Source: Rhizobium sp. BK602
Lineage (GTDB): Bacteria > Pseudomonadota > Alphaproteobacteria > Rhizobiales > Rhizobiaceae
Length of the DNA: 64,000 nucleotides
Assembly: GCF_014195095.1 (NCBI RefSeq)
Contig: NZ_JACIBC010000001.1
Coordinates: 558,001 to 622,000 of the forward strand
Direction of reading: 5' to 3'
In this document: positions 16,921-25,850 of the stretch, one piece after another
Layout of the letters: every line of letters starts with the position of its first letter
Position numbering within the stretch: position 1 is the stretch's first letter
Notes under the pieces: model-generated
What the model saw: the letters and a program-made list of their open reading frames with translations, nothing else
Databases searched by the model: none
Told to the model about the DNA's origin: nothing
Translations under genes and position numbers: made by a program

Positions 16921-19398
16921 ATGGGAAAGCGATCCAGACTATTTGCCAGCGCTGCATTTCCGCTGCTGTCATTGTCGATAGCGTTCGAGCCGGCCGCCGC
17001 TGCCGCATTGCGTGAGCAGGTCATCGCTCCGTTGAGCAGTGCGGTTGCCGGTTCGGTCGCTGTCGATGGCGGCGCGAGCTTCGAAGTTGCCCAGGAACAA
17101 CCGCAGGGCGGCGAATCCGAAGAGGAGTTGCGCAAGCACAAGAAGCCGGGTGAAGCCGAGCAGGGTCAGAAGCACGAGGCCGCGCCCGAACCCGAGCAGC
17201 CAAAGCCGCATAAGCAGCAGGAGGCTCCGCAGCCAAAGGCTGTCGAGAAGCCGGCTGCGCCGGAGGCACAACCGCCAGAGCCGCCGGCACCGAAGAAGCC
17301 ACATGCGCAAAATGCCGAGCAGCCTGGCGCGCAGCCAGAGGTTCAGCCTCGTCCCAAGGCCGCAGCACCTGCCGCCGTTGCGCCGGAGACGCAACAGGGC
17401 CAGCCGGAGCAGAAAAAACACAAGCAGAATGCCGATCAGCAGCCTGCCGCGCAGCCGGAGATAGCGCCGCAGCCGAAGCAGGCTGCTCCCGCCGAAGCGC
17501 CGCAAGGCGAGCCCGCGCAGAAGCCGCACCAGAAGCCGCAGGCCGAGCCGGCCGAACCGGCACAACAGAAGGCTCCCGCCCAGCAGGAGGCTCCGGCTGC
17601 TCATCAGCAGAACCAGAAGCCGCCGGCTCAGTCCGCCGAACCGACCCAGCAAAAGGCTCCGACACAGCAGGGCCAGCAAGCGAAGCCGGAAGGCCAGGCT
17701 CAGCCCGAGCAGAAATCACAGCCGAAGCCTCAGGGCCAGACCGCTGCACCCGCACAGCAGGAAGCCCCGGCCGTCCAGCCGTCCCAGGCTCAGCAGGGAA
17801 CGGCGGCCCAGCCGGAAACCCCGGTGGCGCCGGGCAGCCAGCAGGGTCAGAAGCCTGGCGGCAATAAGGCGCAGGGCAAGCCGCAGCAGGGTGAGCAGCC
17901 ACCGGCTGCCAATCCGCAGCAGCCCGCGCTAAAGGCCGAGCCTCAGCAAAATCAGGCCGCACCGCAGCCCGGCAAGCCGCAGCCGAGCACCGAAGCCGGT
18001 GCTCCCGCGCAAGGCAATGCCAAGCAGCCGGCGGCCAATGGTGCTCCGCAACAGCAGGGCGCCGAGACGGCCGTTCCGCCCAGCGCTCCGGTCTCGCCCG
18101 AGGAACTGGAACGTCGCAAGAAGATCGCGGAAAACCCGGCCGAGAGCAAAGGTCCCGTCATTCTGCCGGTCCAGAACGGCGCCGCCGTGCTGGATAGCGA
18201 CAAGGATGCGGCCCGGCGTGGCCATCGCCAGGGTGGACAGAACCCCGGCGGACAGCCCGGTACGCAGGCAGGGCAGCCGGGGCAGGCCGTGCCCGCTCAG
18301 GGAGGCCAAGGCCAGGCACGTCAAGGTCAGGCAGCGCAGGGCCAGCCGGCACAAGGGCAGACGACGCCTGTGCCGCCACCGGCCGCCTATGCCAAGCCGC
18401 CGACATCCGATGCGGAGGCACAACGCGCCGCAGCAGGCGGCCAGCCGCAGCCGCCCGTGAAAATGGAGGCCGTCACCAGCGAACAGGGCCGTCGCCTCGA
18501 CCGCCGTCCCAATTTTGCGGCGCCGGCCGGTGCTGCGGTTCAGACGATCATCAATCAGGACAATCGTACCATCGTGAATGTCGATAACAATTATGTCGTC
18601 CGCAACGATGATACCGATCGTTTCGTTCGCGCCGGCGAGCGTCCGACCTATGAGCAGCTTGCGCGCGATCGCTATCGCGAAACCATCGATCAGCCGGATG
18701 GCGATCGCATCATCACCGTGCGCAACCGCTATGGCGACATCATCCAGCGCTCGCGCGTCGATGCGGATGGCCGCGAGTATGTGCTGTTCTATTCGCCGGA
18801 ACTCGAGCAGCGTCCGGATGACGACGACTATTTCCGCGACCCCGGTGATGACCTGCCGCCGATGCGCCTCAGCATTCCGGTCAGCCAGTACATCATCGAC
18901 ACGGGAACGGACCGGGATGCCGATTACTACGACTTCCTGCGCGAGCCGCCGGTCGAGCCGGTGGAGCGGATCTATTCGGTGAACGAGGTTCGCTATTCCG
19001 CCCGTATTCGCGACAAGGTGCGCCGTATCGATCTCGATACGATCACCTTCGCGACCGGCAGCGCGGAAATCCCGATGTCGCAGGCCAGCACGCTACGCAA
19101 CGTTGCCGACGCGATGGGCAAGATCATCAAGCGTGACCCGACGGAAAGCTTCCTCATCGAAGGCCACACCGATGCCGTCGGTTCTCCGGAAAGCAACCTC
19201 ATTCTCTCGGACCAGCGGGCGGAATCGGTCGCCAAGGTGCTGAGCGACGTTTATGGCATTCCGGCCGAAAATCTTGTGACCCAGGGATATGGCGAGCAAT
19301 ATCTGAAGGTGAACACGCAGGGACCGGAGCAGGAAAACCGCCGCGTCACCATCCGCCGCATCACGGCGCTGGTGCGTCCGGTCGTTTCGAACCGGTAA
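16921..19398 (+). CDS. OmpA-family outer-membrane/peptidoglycan-binding protein with very long Pro/Gln/Ala linker
   Basis: An 825-residue envelope protein. A signal peptide (about 1-27, ending EPAAAAA) is followed by an acidic stretch and then roughly 450 residues (about 55-510) of low-complexity sequence made of Pro, Gln, Ala, Lys and Gly with degenerate repeats such as QQKAPAQQEAP and QPKPQGQ. A folded middle region (about 515-700) contains NQDNRTIVNVDNNYVVRNDD and a YGDIIQRSRVDADGREYVLFYS unit. The C-terminal OmpA/MotB domain (about 705-820) shows ITFATGSAEIPMSQ, IEGHTDAVGSPESNLILS and a TQGYGEQ block, which bind peptidoglycan. The ATG at 16921 is preferred to the TTG at 16918. The disordered linker presumably spans the periplasm or extends outward; its role is unknown. 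Confidence 0.88.
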   Translation: MGKRSRLFASAAFPLLSLSIAFEPAAAAALREQVIAPLSSAVAGSVAVDGGASFEVAQEQPQGGESEEELRKHKKPGEAEQGQKHEAAPEPEQPKPHKQQEAPQPKAVEKPAAPEAQPPEPPAPKKPHAQNAEQPGAQPEVQPRPKAAAPAAVAPETQQGQPEQKKHKQNADQQPAAQPEIAPQPKQAAPAEAPQGEPAQKPHQKPQAEPAEPAQQKAPAQQEAPAAHQQNQKPPAQSAEPTQQKAPTQQGQQAKPEGQAQPEQKSQPKPQGQTAAPAQQEAPAVQPSQAQQGTAAQPETPVAPGSQQGQKPGGNKAQGKPQQGEQPPAANPQQPALKAEPQQNQAAPQPGKPQPSTEAGAPAQGNAKQPAANGAPQQQGAETAVPPSAPVSPEELERRKKIAENPAESKGPVILPVQNGAAVLDSDKDAARRGHRQGGQNPGGQPGTQAGQPGQAVPAQGGQGQARQGQAAQGQPAQGQTTPVPPPAAYAKPPTSDAEAQRAAAGGQPQPPVKMEAVTSEQGRRLDRRPNFAAPAGAAVQTIINQDNRTIVNVDNNYVVRNDDTDRFVRAGERPTYEQLARDRYRETIDQPDGDRIITVRNRYGDIIQRSRVDADGREYVLFYSPELEQRPDDDDYFRDPGDDLPPMRLSIPVSQYIIDTGTDRDADYYDFLREPPVEPVERIYSVNEVRYSARIRDKVRRIDLDTITFATGSAEIPMSQASTLRNVADAMGKIIKRDPTESFLIEGHTDAVGSPESNLILSDQRAESVAKVLSDVYGIPAENLVTQGYGEQYLKVNTQGPEQENRRVTIRRITALVRPVVSNR

Positions 19399-19420
19399 GC
19401 CTATCCGATCTGATCGATGC

Positions 19421-19448
19421 AAAGGCCGTCGGGAAACCGGCGGCCTTT
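19421..19448. terminator. Terminator hairpin between convergent OmpA-family and mobB genes
   Basis: AAAGGCCG (19421-19428) pairs with CGGCCTTT (19441-19448). The interior adds CGG/CCG and one U-G pair around a GAAA tetraloop, for about 12 pairs in total. It lies 22 bases after the plus-strand stop and just beyond the mobB stop. Confidence 0.7.
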
Positions 19449-19449
19449 G

Positions 19450-19980
19450 TCATGTCGACGGCTTGCCAAGCCCGACCGTGGCGGCGATGAAATCGGCAAT
19501 GGCAATGGTGTCGTCGAGATCGAAAACGGTGAGCGCGGCGGCATCCTCCACCGGATGATCGGCGGCAATGGCGACGATGTGCCGATCCTGCGGCGCCAGC
19601 GGCTCGCACTTGGCGGCCTCCAGCCGACGCGCCTCGATCTTCGGGATCGGCTCGCGCTTGTAGCCCTCGATGAGCACGAGGTCGCAGGGGGCTATCCGGG
19701 CGAGGATTTCCTCGAAACTCGGCTCGGGCGCACCGCGCAGCTCGTGCATGATGGCATAGCGCGTGCCGGAGACGATGGTGACTTCATGCGCGCCGGCCTC
19801 GCGATGGCGAAAGCTGTCGGCGCCGACCTTGTCGATGTCGAAATCGTGGTGCGCATGCTTGATGGTCGAAATCTTGTAGCCGCGCCGGGTGAATTCGGAC
19901 ACCAGGCGAACGGCGAGGCCGGTCTTGCCGGAGTTCTTCCAGCCGGCAATGCCGAAGATCTTGGGTCGGGCGGCGGTCAT
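19450..19980 (-). CDS. mobB: Molybdopterin-guanine dinucleotide biosynthesis adaptor protein MobB
   Basis: A 176-residue P-loop GTP-binding protein that assists MobA in attaching GMP to molybdopterin. The P loop is GIAGWKNSGKT (10-20), followed by VSEFTRRGYKISTIKHAHHDFDIDKVGADSFRHREAGA, the MobB signature. The start at 19980 overlaps the mobA stop by four bases (ATGA), which settles the start against the upstream in-frame codon at 20007. It is the third gene in a run with the DMT exporter and mobA. Confidence 0.93.
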   Translation of the reverse strand: MTAARPKIFGIAGWKNSGKTGLAVRLVSEFTRRGYKISTIKHAHHDFDIDKVGADSFRHREAGAHEVTIVSGTRYAIMHELRGAPEPSFEEILARIAPCDLVLIEGYKREPIPKIEARRLEAAKCEPLAPQDRHIVAIAADHPVEDAAALTVFDLDDTIAIADFIAATVGLGKPST

Positions 19981-20627
19981 GGCTGTGTCTCCAATGCCGC
20001 AAGCCATCTTTCCGCGGCAGCCAGCTCGTCGGGCGTGTTGATGTTGAAGAAGGGGTCGAGCGCGCCGATCGGCGTGTCCATGACGGGAAAGTCGACCGTT
20101 CGGAGCGGGTGGCGCGCAAGAAAATCCCGAACGCGTCGTTTTTCATCCGCGCGAATCCAGGTCTCGAGGTCGTCGGCGATGGAGATGGGCCAAAGGCCGA
20201 ATACCGGATGTTCGCGCCCGAGCGAGGCGGCAATCGCGATCTCGTCGCGGCCCTCGATGGCTTCCGCGAGGCGGGTGACCAGATCGAGCGGAAAAAACGG
20301 GCTGTCGATCGGCACGGTGACGATATGGGTTGCTAGCGGATGATGTGCCGTTGCCTGCCGCATGGCGGCGAGCACACCGGCAAGCGGGCCGAGCTTGCCG
20401 GGAAGCGTATCCGGGATCAGCGGCAGCCCGGCCGGGTCCGGAAAATCGGCGTCGGCATTCAGGGCGACAGGCGCCTTTTGCCGCTGACCGATCCGCTCCG
20501 CGACACGCGTCAGCAGCCTTCGACCACCGAGCGGGACGAGCGCCTTGTTCAGGCCCATGCGGCTGGAGCGGCCGCCGGCGAGCAGGAAGGGCGGGATTTC
20601 GGCGGGATCGGAGATGAAGCCTGGCAT
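19977..20627 (-). CDS. mobA: Molybdenum cofactor guanylyltransferase MobA
   Basis: A 216-residue nucleotidyltransferase that transfers GMP from GTP to Mo-molybdopterin to give MGD, the cofactor of DMSO-reductase-type enzymes. The N-terminal nucleotide-binding LLAGGRSSRMGLNKALVPLGG (15-35) is diagnostic; DTLPGKLGPLAGVLAAM and the metal-binding PIDSPFFP follow, and the C terminus has FFNINTPDEL. The start at 20627 (MPGFISD) is the first to give a standard N terminus; the longer reading frame to 20774 overlaps the EamA gene. It is 10 bases downstream of the exporter gene. Confidence 0.93.
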   Translation of the reverse strand: MPGFISDPAEIPPFLLAGGRSSRMGLNKALVPLGGRRLLTRVAERIGQRQKAPVALNADADFPDPAGLPLIPDTLPGKLGPLAGVLAAMRQATAHHPLATHIVTVPIDSPFFPLDLVTRLAEAIEGRDEIAIAASLGREHPVFGLWPISIADDLETWIRADEKRRVRDFLARHPLRTVDFPVMDTPIGALDPFFNINTPDELAAAERWLAALETQP

Positions 20628-20637
20628 GCTGGCGACC

Positions 20638-21549
20638 TCAGGCGGGCACGCGCGGCTCTGATTCCTGGGCGATAGGCTGGGCCGCTTGCCGCTTTCTCTC
20701 CCGATAGAATGTATAGATGCCCGACGCGATGACAATAGCGGCGCCAATGAAGGTCCAGGCATCCGGCACTTCACCGAAGAAGAGCAGGCCGAGTAGCGCC
20801 GACCAGATCAGGCTCACATAGCGAAAGGGCGCGACGAAGGAGATTTCACCCGTGCGCATCGCGAGGATGGTTGCCTGATACCCGATGAGTACCAGGATCG
20901 ACGCGAGCAGGATATGCGAGAACGAGGTGAGGCTGACCGGCTGCCAGCCGCCGAGCGGTTCCGTCAACAGGGCGCCGAAGATCGAAATCGAAATCGCGGT
21001 GCACACCGTCACCATCAGCGACGGGACGTCCTTGTCGATGCAACGGGTGGCCAGGTCGCGGGCGACGGTGACGAACATGCAGGCAATGGAGAGCAGGGCA
21101 GCCGTCGTAAAGCCGCTGGGGTCGGGGCGGACGATGATCAATACGCCGACGAAACCGATGATGATCGCCGCGCAGCGTCGCCAGCCGATGGGCTCCTTGA
21201 GAAACAGCGCCGCTCCGAGCGTAACGGCGAGCGGCACCGCCTGCTGAATGGCCGAGGCATTGGCGATCGGCATCATTCCAAGCGCGGTGATGTAGGTTCC
21301 CGCCGCAATTGCCTCACAGGCGATGCGCAGGGCGATCATCGGCTGGAGAATGACCTTCCACGAGCGCAGGGCACCCATATGCCGGGCGAGCAGGTAGACG
21401 ATGATGCTGGTGAAAAGCCCGCGGATAAAAATGATCTCGCCGGCATTCATCACCGAGATGACGGATTTGGACAGGGCATCGCTACAAGCGAAACCTGCCA
21501 TTGATGCGGCCATGTAAAGGGCACCCTGCGTATTCTTGGTCCGCGGCAT
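20638..21549 (-). CDS. DMT superfamily (EamA) transporter
   Basis: A 303-residue inner-membrane protein with ten predicted hydrophobic segments and two EamA repeats, one over about 10-145 and the other over about 155-290. The EPIGWRRCAAIIIGFVGVLI and FGEVPDAWTFIGAAIVIASG segments end the first and second repeats. The family exports amino acids, nucleobases and other metabolites; the substrate is unknown. It is the promoter-proximal gene, 10 bases before mobA, so it is probably co-transcribed with mobAB. Confidence 0.9.
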   Translation of the reverse strand: MPRTKNTQGALYMAASMAGFACSDALSKSVISVMNAGEIIFIRGLFTSIIVYLLARHMGALRSWKVILQPMIALRIACEAIAAGTYITALGMMPIANASAIQQAVPLAVTLGAALFLKEPIGWRRCAAIIIGFVGVLIIVRPDPSGFTTAALLSIACMFVTVARDLATRCIDKDVPSLMVTVCTAISISIFGALLTEPLGGWQPVSLTSFSHILLASILVLIGYQATILAMRTGEISFVAPFRYVSLIWSALLGLLFFGEVPDAWTFIGAAIVIASGIYTFYRERKRQAAQPIAQESEPRVPA

Positions 21550-21879
21550 GAAACGATTCCCTGGATATATCAGTTTGACCTACTGCTCTTTTCGTCAAAT
21601 TGGAATCGCTCATAGTTCATTGGCGGCGGAATTCGATTGTGCGTTGCAGCGAAAGCCAGGGTTGATGGGGGTCCTGGTTACACCGAGCGTGCAAAATGGG
21701 ACGCCATTTCCGATTTTTCGTAGATTGTAGAAGCTTTTATGTCGGCGATTAATGCTTATTCAATCTTATTTCCCGAGGCTCCCACTCGGTTTTGCATGAG
21801 GCAGAAGCATCCACCGCAGCGCAGCAGGAATGACGATCCCGCCGTCGCCGGATACCTACCAATCTGATTGGGGCGTGGC
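21550..21879. other. Divergent intergenic region (330 bases)
   Basis: This region separates the exporter-mobA-mobB run from the chemoreceptor gene and must hold both promoters. It is AT-richer around 21580-21620 and 21700-21770. I see no gene or strong inverted repeat. Confidence 0.5.
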
Positions 21880-24429
21880 ATGTTCTTCATTGATCGTCTT
21901 CTGCAAAGTCGCCGGATCGTGACAAAGGTTCTCATCTTCGTCGTGCCGCTGGTGGCGCTGATCGCCGGCGTTGGTCTTCTCGGCTACCATACGGCCAATA
22001 TCCTCAACGGGCATATGACCGTTACGCGGGCGACGATCGAGAATATCAGCGACTTCGAGAATCTGCAGGCTGCGCTGCAGGAGTTCACCACATCGCCTTC
22101 CGATGAGACGCGCCAGGCGCTGAGTGACAAGATCGATGCGCAAGCCGCCGGCGTTCAGCGTCTGAACGGCCTGCTCAGCGACGATCAGGGTGCCAAGATC
22201 TCCGCCGTGAAGGCGCTTGCCGACAAGATGCGCGCCCAGGCGGCCACGCTCTGGAACATCCGGCAAAAGCAGGACGCCGATATCGAGGCGATCCGCAAGG
22301 CGGTGCAGGCCATCGAGGCGAGCGGGGCGGCCGCGGCCAAGCAGATCGACATCATTCGCAAGGATTTCGGCGACAAGGAGACTTTCGCGAAGGAATTGCT
22401 CTACGACGCCGCCGCCTACAAGGGTCTGTCGGAAAAGATGAGCAACTTGCGCATTCAGGTGCAGATGGCGACCGATGCCGACGAGGAAATTTCGGACGCG
22501 CGCACCTATACGGATGCGATCCTGAAGCAATTGGCGACATCGCAGGCGCTGGTTTCGAAGCGCGGCGCCGGTCTCGTCAACAATGCCGCCGACGCGGCGG
22601 GCAAGCTCGATGCCGTCCTGAAGGGGAGCGCTACGTCCGACCAGAAGGTCGAGGCCATGGGACCGATCCTGCAAAGCTTCGTGAAGATCGAGGGCGACAT
22701 GACCCTGCAATCGGCGAAGAACAGCGATACCGCCGCCGATCGCTTCGTCGGCCTCGACAAGATCATCGACGGTCAAAAGGAGCTGCTGGATCGCGTCGAT
22801 GCGGCGCTCAGCGTCATCGACCGGCTGACCTTGCATGCGGCGCGCATGGAAAATGTCCGTGACGCCGCCTCGCGCGATGCCGTGATGGCCGATCTGGCCG
22901 AACTGCAGGATGCCGCCGCCAGGATTTCGGCGCTCGGCCAGACGAATGCGACGATGCGGGATCTCGCCGCCCGCACCAAGCCACTGATCGACAGCGTCAC
23001 CAAGGGCTCGGCGGATCTGTTGCAGACGGCCGCGGATTGGAAGACCGGACGGGTCGAGGCGAACGGTATTTTGGCGGATGCGATGACATCGCTGCGCGGT
23101 TTCGTGGCCCAGGCGCAGGAAATCGGCAAGGAAGACAGCGAGCGCTCGGCCAATGTCTCCGTCATCGCGATGATCCTCGGCACGCTGCTGGCGATTGTGG
23201 GCGGTCTGATGCTGGTGGAGACGCTGCGCGGGCCTTTGAAGCGGGTGACCGAGATCATGACCCGTCTTGCCAGCGGCGATCTGGATGTGGCGATCGACGG
23301 CCGCAATCGTGGCGACGAGATCGGCGACATGGTGCGCTCCGTCACGGTATTCCGGGATGCGGCACTGGAGAACGTCCGGCTGGAGCGGGAGGCGGAGAGC
23401 GCCCGCGCACTGTCGGAAGAAGAGGCTGCGGGCCGCGCCGCCGAGCGCGCCCGGATAGAGGCCGAGCAGAAGCAGGCGCTGAATGCGCTGGCCGATGTGC
23501 TCGCCAAGCTCGCCGACGGCAATCTCGAAGACGGCATGCGGGAAGACCTTTCCGCCGATTTCGTCGAGATGGCCTTCACCTATAATCACGCGGTGGAAGC
23601 GCTGCGCGAGACCCTGACGGATGTCCGTTACACCGCCGAGGAAATCAAGGGCGGCACGGGCAATCTCGCCACCTCCGCCGACGATCTGGCGCGCCGCACC
23701 GAGCAGCAGGCGGCCGCCCTGGAGGAAAGCTCGCGGGCGCTGCATCGCCTGAGCGAGGTCGTGCGTTCGACGGCCGATCGCGCCAAGCAGACCGCCGCCT
23801 CGGTGAACGAGACCCAGGCCTATGCGACCCAATCCGGCGAGGTCGTTGCCAAGGCTGTGGGGGCGATGGGCGAGATCAATCGCTCGTCGGAAAAGATCGC
23901 CACCATCATCGGCGTCATCGACGAGATTGCCTTCCAGACCAATCTTCTGGCGCTGAATGCCGGCGTCGAAGCGGCTCGCGCCGGTGAGGCGGGACGTGGG
24001 TTTGCGGTTGTCGCCCAGGAGGTGCGCGAGCTCGCGCAGCGCTGCGCCAATGCCGCCAAGGAGATCAAGGGGCTGATTTCGGCGAGTTCGGCGCAGGTAC
24101 GGAGCGGCGTGCATCTGGTCGAACAGACCGGTGCGGCGCTGAGCGAAATCATCGACCATGTCACTGGCGTCCAGAGGCTCGTCGCCGATATTTCGTCCGC
24201 GACCGCCGAGCAGTCGACGGGCATCGAGGAAGTGACGCGGGCAGTCGGCGAAGTCGAGCTGATCACGCAGAGAAATGCGGCGATGGTCGAGGAGAACAAT
24301 GCCGAGATCCACGGGCTGCGCCAGCGCGTCGATATGCTCTCCGAGAAGATCGACCGTTTCCGGACCGGCGAGGGCGATACGGAATACCAAGGCCATAACG
24401 GCGCTGAAACACGGTATCGCGCTGCTTAA
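21880..24429 (+). CDS. Methyl-accepting chemotaxis protein
   Basis: An 849-residue chemoreceptor. The first membrane segment is about 14-36, and a long, mostly helical periplasmic region follows (37-424) that looks like a tandem four-helix or helical-bimodular sensor. The second membrane segment is about 425-447, followed by HAMP (VTEIMTRLASGDLDVAI) and an extended coiled segment. The methyl-accepting signalling domain ends with the conserved tip IDEIAFQTNLLALNAGVEAA, then VVAQEVRELAQRC. The start is ATG 21880; the TTG at 21868 is an alternative. No C-terminal CheR/CheB pentapeptide is evident (it ends near RYRAA). The ligand is unknown. A perfect hairpin terminator follows. Confidence 0.92.
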   Translation: MFFIDRLLQSRRIVTKVLIFVVPLVALIAGVGLLGYHTANILNGHMTVTRATIENISDFENLQAALQEFTTSPSDETRQALSDKIDAQAAGVQRLNGLLSDDQGAKISAVKALADKMRAQAATLWNIRQKQDADIEAIRKAVQAIEASGAAAAKQIDIIRKDFGDKETFAKELLYDAAAYKGLSEKMSNLRIQVQMATDADEEISDARTYTDAILKQLATSQALVSKRGAGLVNNAADAAGKLDAVLKGSATSDQKVEAMGPILQSFVKIEGDMTLQSAKNSDTAADRFVGLDKIIDGQKELLDRVDAALSVIDRLTLHAARMENVRDAASRDAVMADLAELQDAAARISALGQTNATMRDLAARTKPLIDSVTKGSADLLQTAADWKTGRVEANGILADAMTSLRGFVAQAQEIGKEDSERSANVSVIAMILGTLLAIVGGLMLVETLRGPLKRVTEIMTRLASGDLDVAIDGRNRGDEIGDMVRSVTVFRDAALENVRLEREAESARALSEEEAAGRAAERARIEAEQKQALNALADVLAKLADGNLEDGMREDLSADFVEMAFTYNHAVEALRETLTDVRYTAEEIKGGTGNLATSADDLARRTEQQAAALEESSRALHRLSEVVRSTADRAKQTAASVNETQAYATQSGEVVAKAVGAMGEINRSSEKIATIIGVIDEIAFQTNLLALNAGVEAARAGEAGRGFAVVAQEVRELAQRCANAAKEIKGLISASSAQVRSGVHLVEQTGAALSEIIDHVTGVQRLVADISSATAEQSTGIEEVTRAVGEVELITQRNAAMVEENNAEIHGLRQRVDMLSEKIDRFRTGEGDTEYQGHNGAETRYRAA

Positions 24430-24462
24430 ATCTGTATATTAGAGAAAATATATAATCCATTG

Positions 24463-24490
24463 AAAATGCCGGCCAATGGGCCGGCATTTT
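24463..24490. terminator. Bidirectional intrinsic terminator
   Basis: AAAATGCCGGCC (24463-24474) and GGCCGGCATTTT (24479-24490) form a perfect 12-base stem with a 4-base loop. The A and T ends serve as tails in both directions, so it can end both the chemoreceptor and the convergent WYL regulator transcripts. Confidence 0.9.
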
Positions 24491-24497
24491 CCGTTGA

Positions 24498-25205
24498 TCA
24501 CGACAGGTCTGGAGATAGGCGAACCTGGTCTTCGCGCCAGTGCTGCCAGCGGCGGCGCAATTCGCCCGGCCGCAAGCCGACGGGCTCATCGAGTAGCTCA
24601 GCCGCGACGATGCGGTCGGTGCGGAAATGGCGGAAGCCCTGTCGCAGCTCGCACCAGGCGACCAGCAGGCTGCTCGTTTCGGCATAGCCGAGGAGCACCG
24701 GCCAGACTGTGCGTTCGGTCTCTTCGCTGGCTTCCGAGTTGTAGCGTAGCCGCAGTTTCATGCCGTTGCGGATTGCCGATCTGAGCAGCGATGCATCGAC
24801 ACGTTCTTCGGGCTTGCCGCTGGTCGGCTTTGCGCCCACGCTCGGCTCGATGACGAAAAGGCGAAGGCGCTCGGGGACGACGGCGGCGATCTTTGCCACG
24901 ACATCGCGTGCCGCGTTGGCGAGCACCTTGTCCGAATGGGCGGAGACCCATTGTGTGCCCAAGACTACCGCCTCCAGTTCGTCAGGCGCCAGCATCAGTG
25001 GCGGCATGTCGTAGCCGGCGGCGAGCAGGTAGCCCAATCCAGCCTCTCCCTCGATCGGCACTCGCTGGCCGATCAGGTCCGCCACGTCGCGATAAACGGT
25101 GCGCTTCGAGACCTCCAGTTCCGCGGCCAGCGCGCTCGCCGTCACCGGTCGGGTCGTTCGGCGCAGAATCTGGATGATTTGAAACAGTCGGTCGGCACGG
25201 CGCAT
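24498..25205 (-). CDS. YafY-type transcriptional regulator (HTH plus WYL domain)
   Basis: A 235-residue DeoR-like regulator. The N-terminal helix-turn-helix (1-60, with ITASALAAELEVSKRTVYRDVADL) is followed by a GEAGLGYLLAAGYDMPPL linker and a WYL domain (about 135-220). The exact W-Y-L triad is not seen; the equivalent position reads LRLRYNSEASEE. WYL domains bind small ligands or nucleic acid. The gene is divergent from a VOC-family gene. Two nested inverted repeats (25207-25233 and 25216-25245) sit at its start codon and point to autoregulation and control of the VOC gene. Confidence 0.9.
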   Translation of the reverse strand: MRRADRLFQIIQILRRTTRPVTASALAAELEVSKRTVYRDVADLIGQRVPIEGEAGLGYLLAAGYDMPPLMLAPDELEAVVLGTQWVSAHSDKVLANAARDVVAKIAAVVPERLRLFVIEPSVGAKPTSGKPEERVDASLLRSAIRNGMKLRLRYNSEASEETERTVWPVLLGYAETSSLLVAWCELRQGFRHFRTDRIVAAELLDEPVGLRPGELRRRWQHWREDQVRLSPDLS

Positions 25206-25206
25206 C

Positions 25207-25245
25207 GCATACTTACTCCTGCTGACAGTATGCTGGCAGCAGGAG
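25207..25245. promoter_or_regulatory. Nested inverted repeats, candidate operator of the WYL regulator
   Basis: GCATACT (25207-25213) and AGTATGC (25227-25233) are exact inverse arms 13 bases apart. Overlapping them, CTCCTGCTG (25216-25224) and CAGCAGGAG (25237-25245) are exact inverse arms; with one mismatch that arm extends inward by CAG/CTG to 13 bases. The repeats begin immediately next to the regulator's start codon and precede the VOC gene by about 60 bases. Confidence 0.65.
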
Positions 25246-25305
25246 CGTGCGACAAGGAGTTCTGCGAGGCCGCGAAGGCTTTGCGGTCAATCGAGAGGAC
25301 TAGTT

Positions 25306-25704
25306 ATGAAGTTGGCTTCCACCCGTCTCATCGCAGGCGATATCAAGGCCATGGTTGCCTTTTATGAGATGGTAACCGGGGTCCAAGCCCAGTGGCTCGC
25401 TCCGGTCTTTGCCGAGATCGAGACCCCGGCGGCAACCCTGGCCATCGGCTCTGTCGAGACCGTCGCGCTTTGGAAAGAGGGTAGCGCCGAGCCCGGCGCC
25501 AATCGCACCGCCTGCCTGGAATTCCAGGTCGAGGACATCGATGTGGAATATGAGCGCCTGAAGAACAAGGTTCCTCTGCTCCACGCGCTGAAGATGATGC
25601 CCTGGGGCAACAAGACCTTCCAGTTCCGTGACCCGGAGGGAACGGCCGTTTTGCTCTATATGCCGGCGACCGACGAGGCGAAGAAGCGTTTCGCGTCGCG
25701 CTAG
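25306..25704 (+). CDS. VOC (glyoxalase/bleomycin-resistance) family protein
   Basis: A 132-residue small metalloprotein-fold protein with two beta-alpha-beta-beta-beta units. The first begins MKLASTRLIAGDIKAMVAFYEMVTG and the second CLEFQVEDIDVEYERL. The C terminus has QFRDPEGTAVLLYMPA, the usual second metal-ligand region. The family includes lyases, dioxygenases and drug-binding proteins; here the reaction is unknown. The divergent WYL regulator and the shared palindromes suggest that it is the regulated target. Confidence 0.85.
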   Translation: MKLASTRLIAGDIKAMVAFYEMVTGVQAQWLAPVFAEIETPAATLAIGSVETVALWKEGSAEPGANRTACLEFQVEDIDVEYERLKNKVPLLHALKMMPWGNKTFQFRDPEGTAVLLYMPATDEAKKRFASR

Positions 25705-25850
25705 GTTGCGGGAGCGCATCGTCATGCTGTCACCTCGATCCCGACCGGAATCAGGCTGGCCGGCACGAGGATCAATAAACAGCGCACGGATTAGCCGATC
25801 GCTATCGTACGTGCCGCGCTCTGATCAGATCATCGGGCGAAATCGAGCGT

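Noticed and set aside
21856..24396. 846-codon minus-strand frame opposite the chemoreceptor
   Set aside because: Arg/Asp/Leu/Gly-rich composition without domains. The plus-strand chemoreceptor has a full HAMP and signalling domain.
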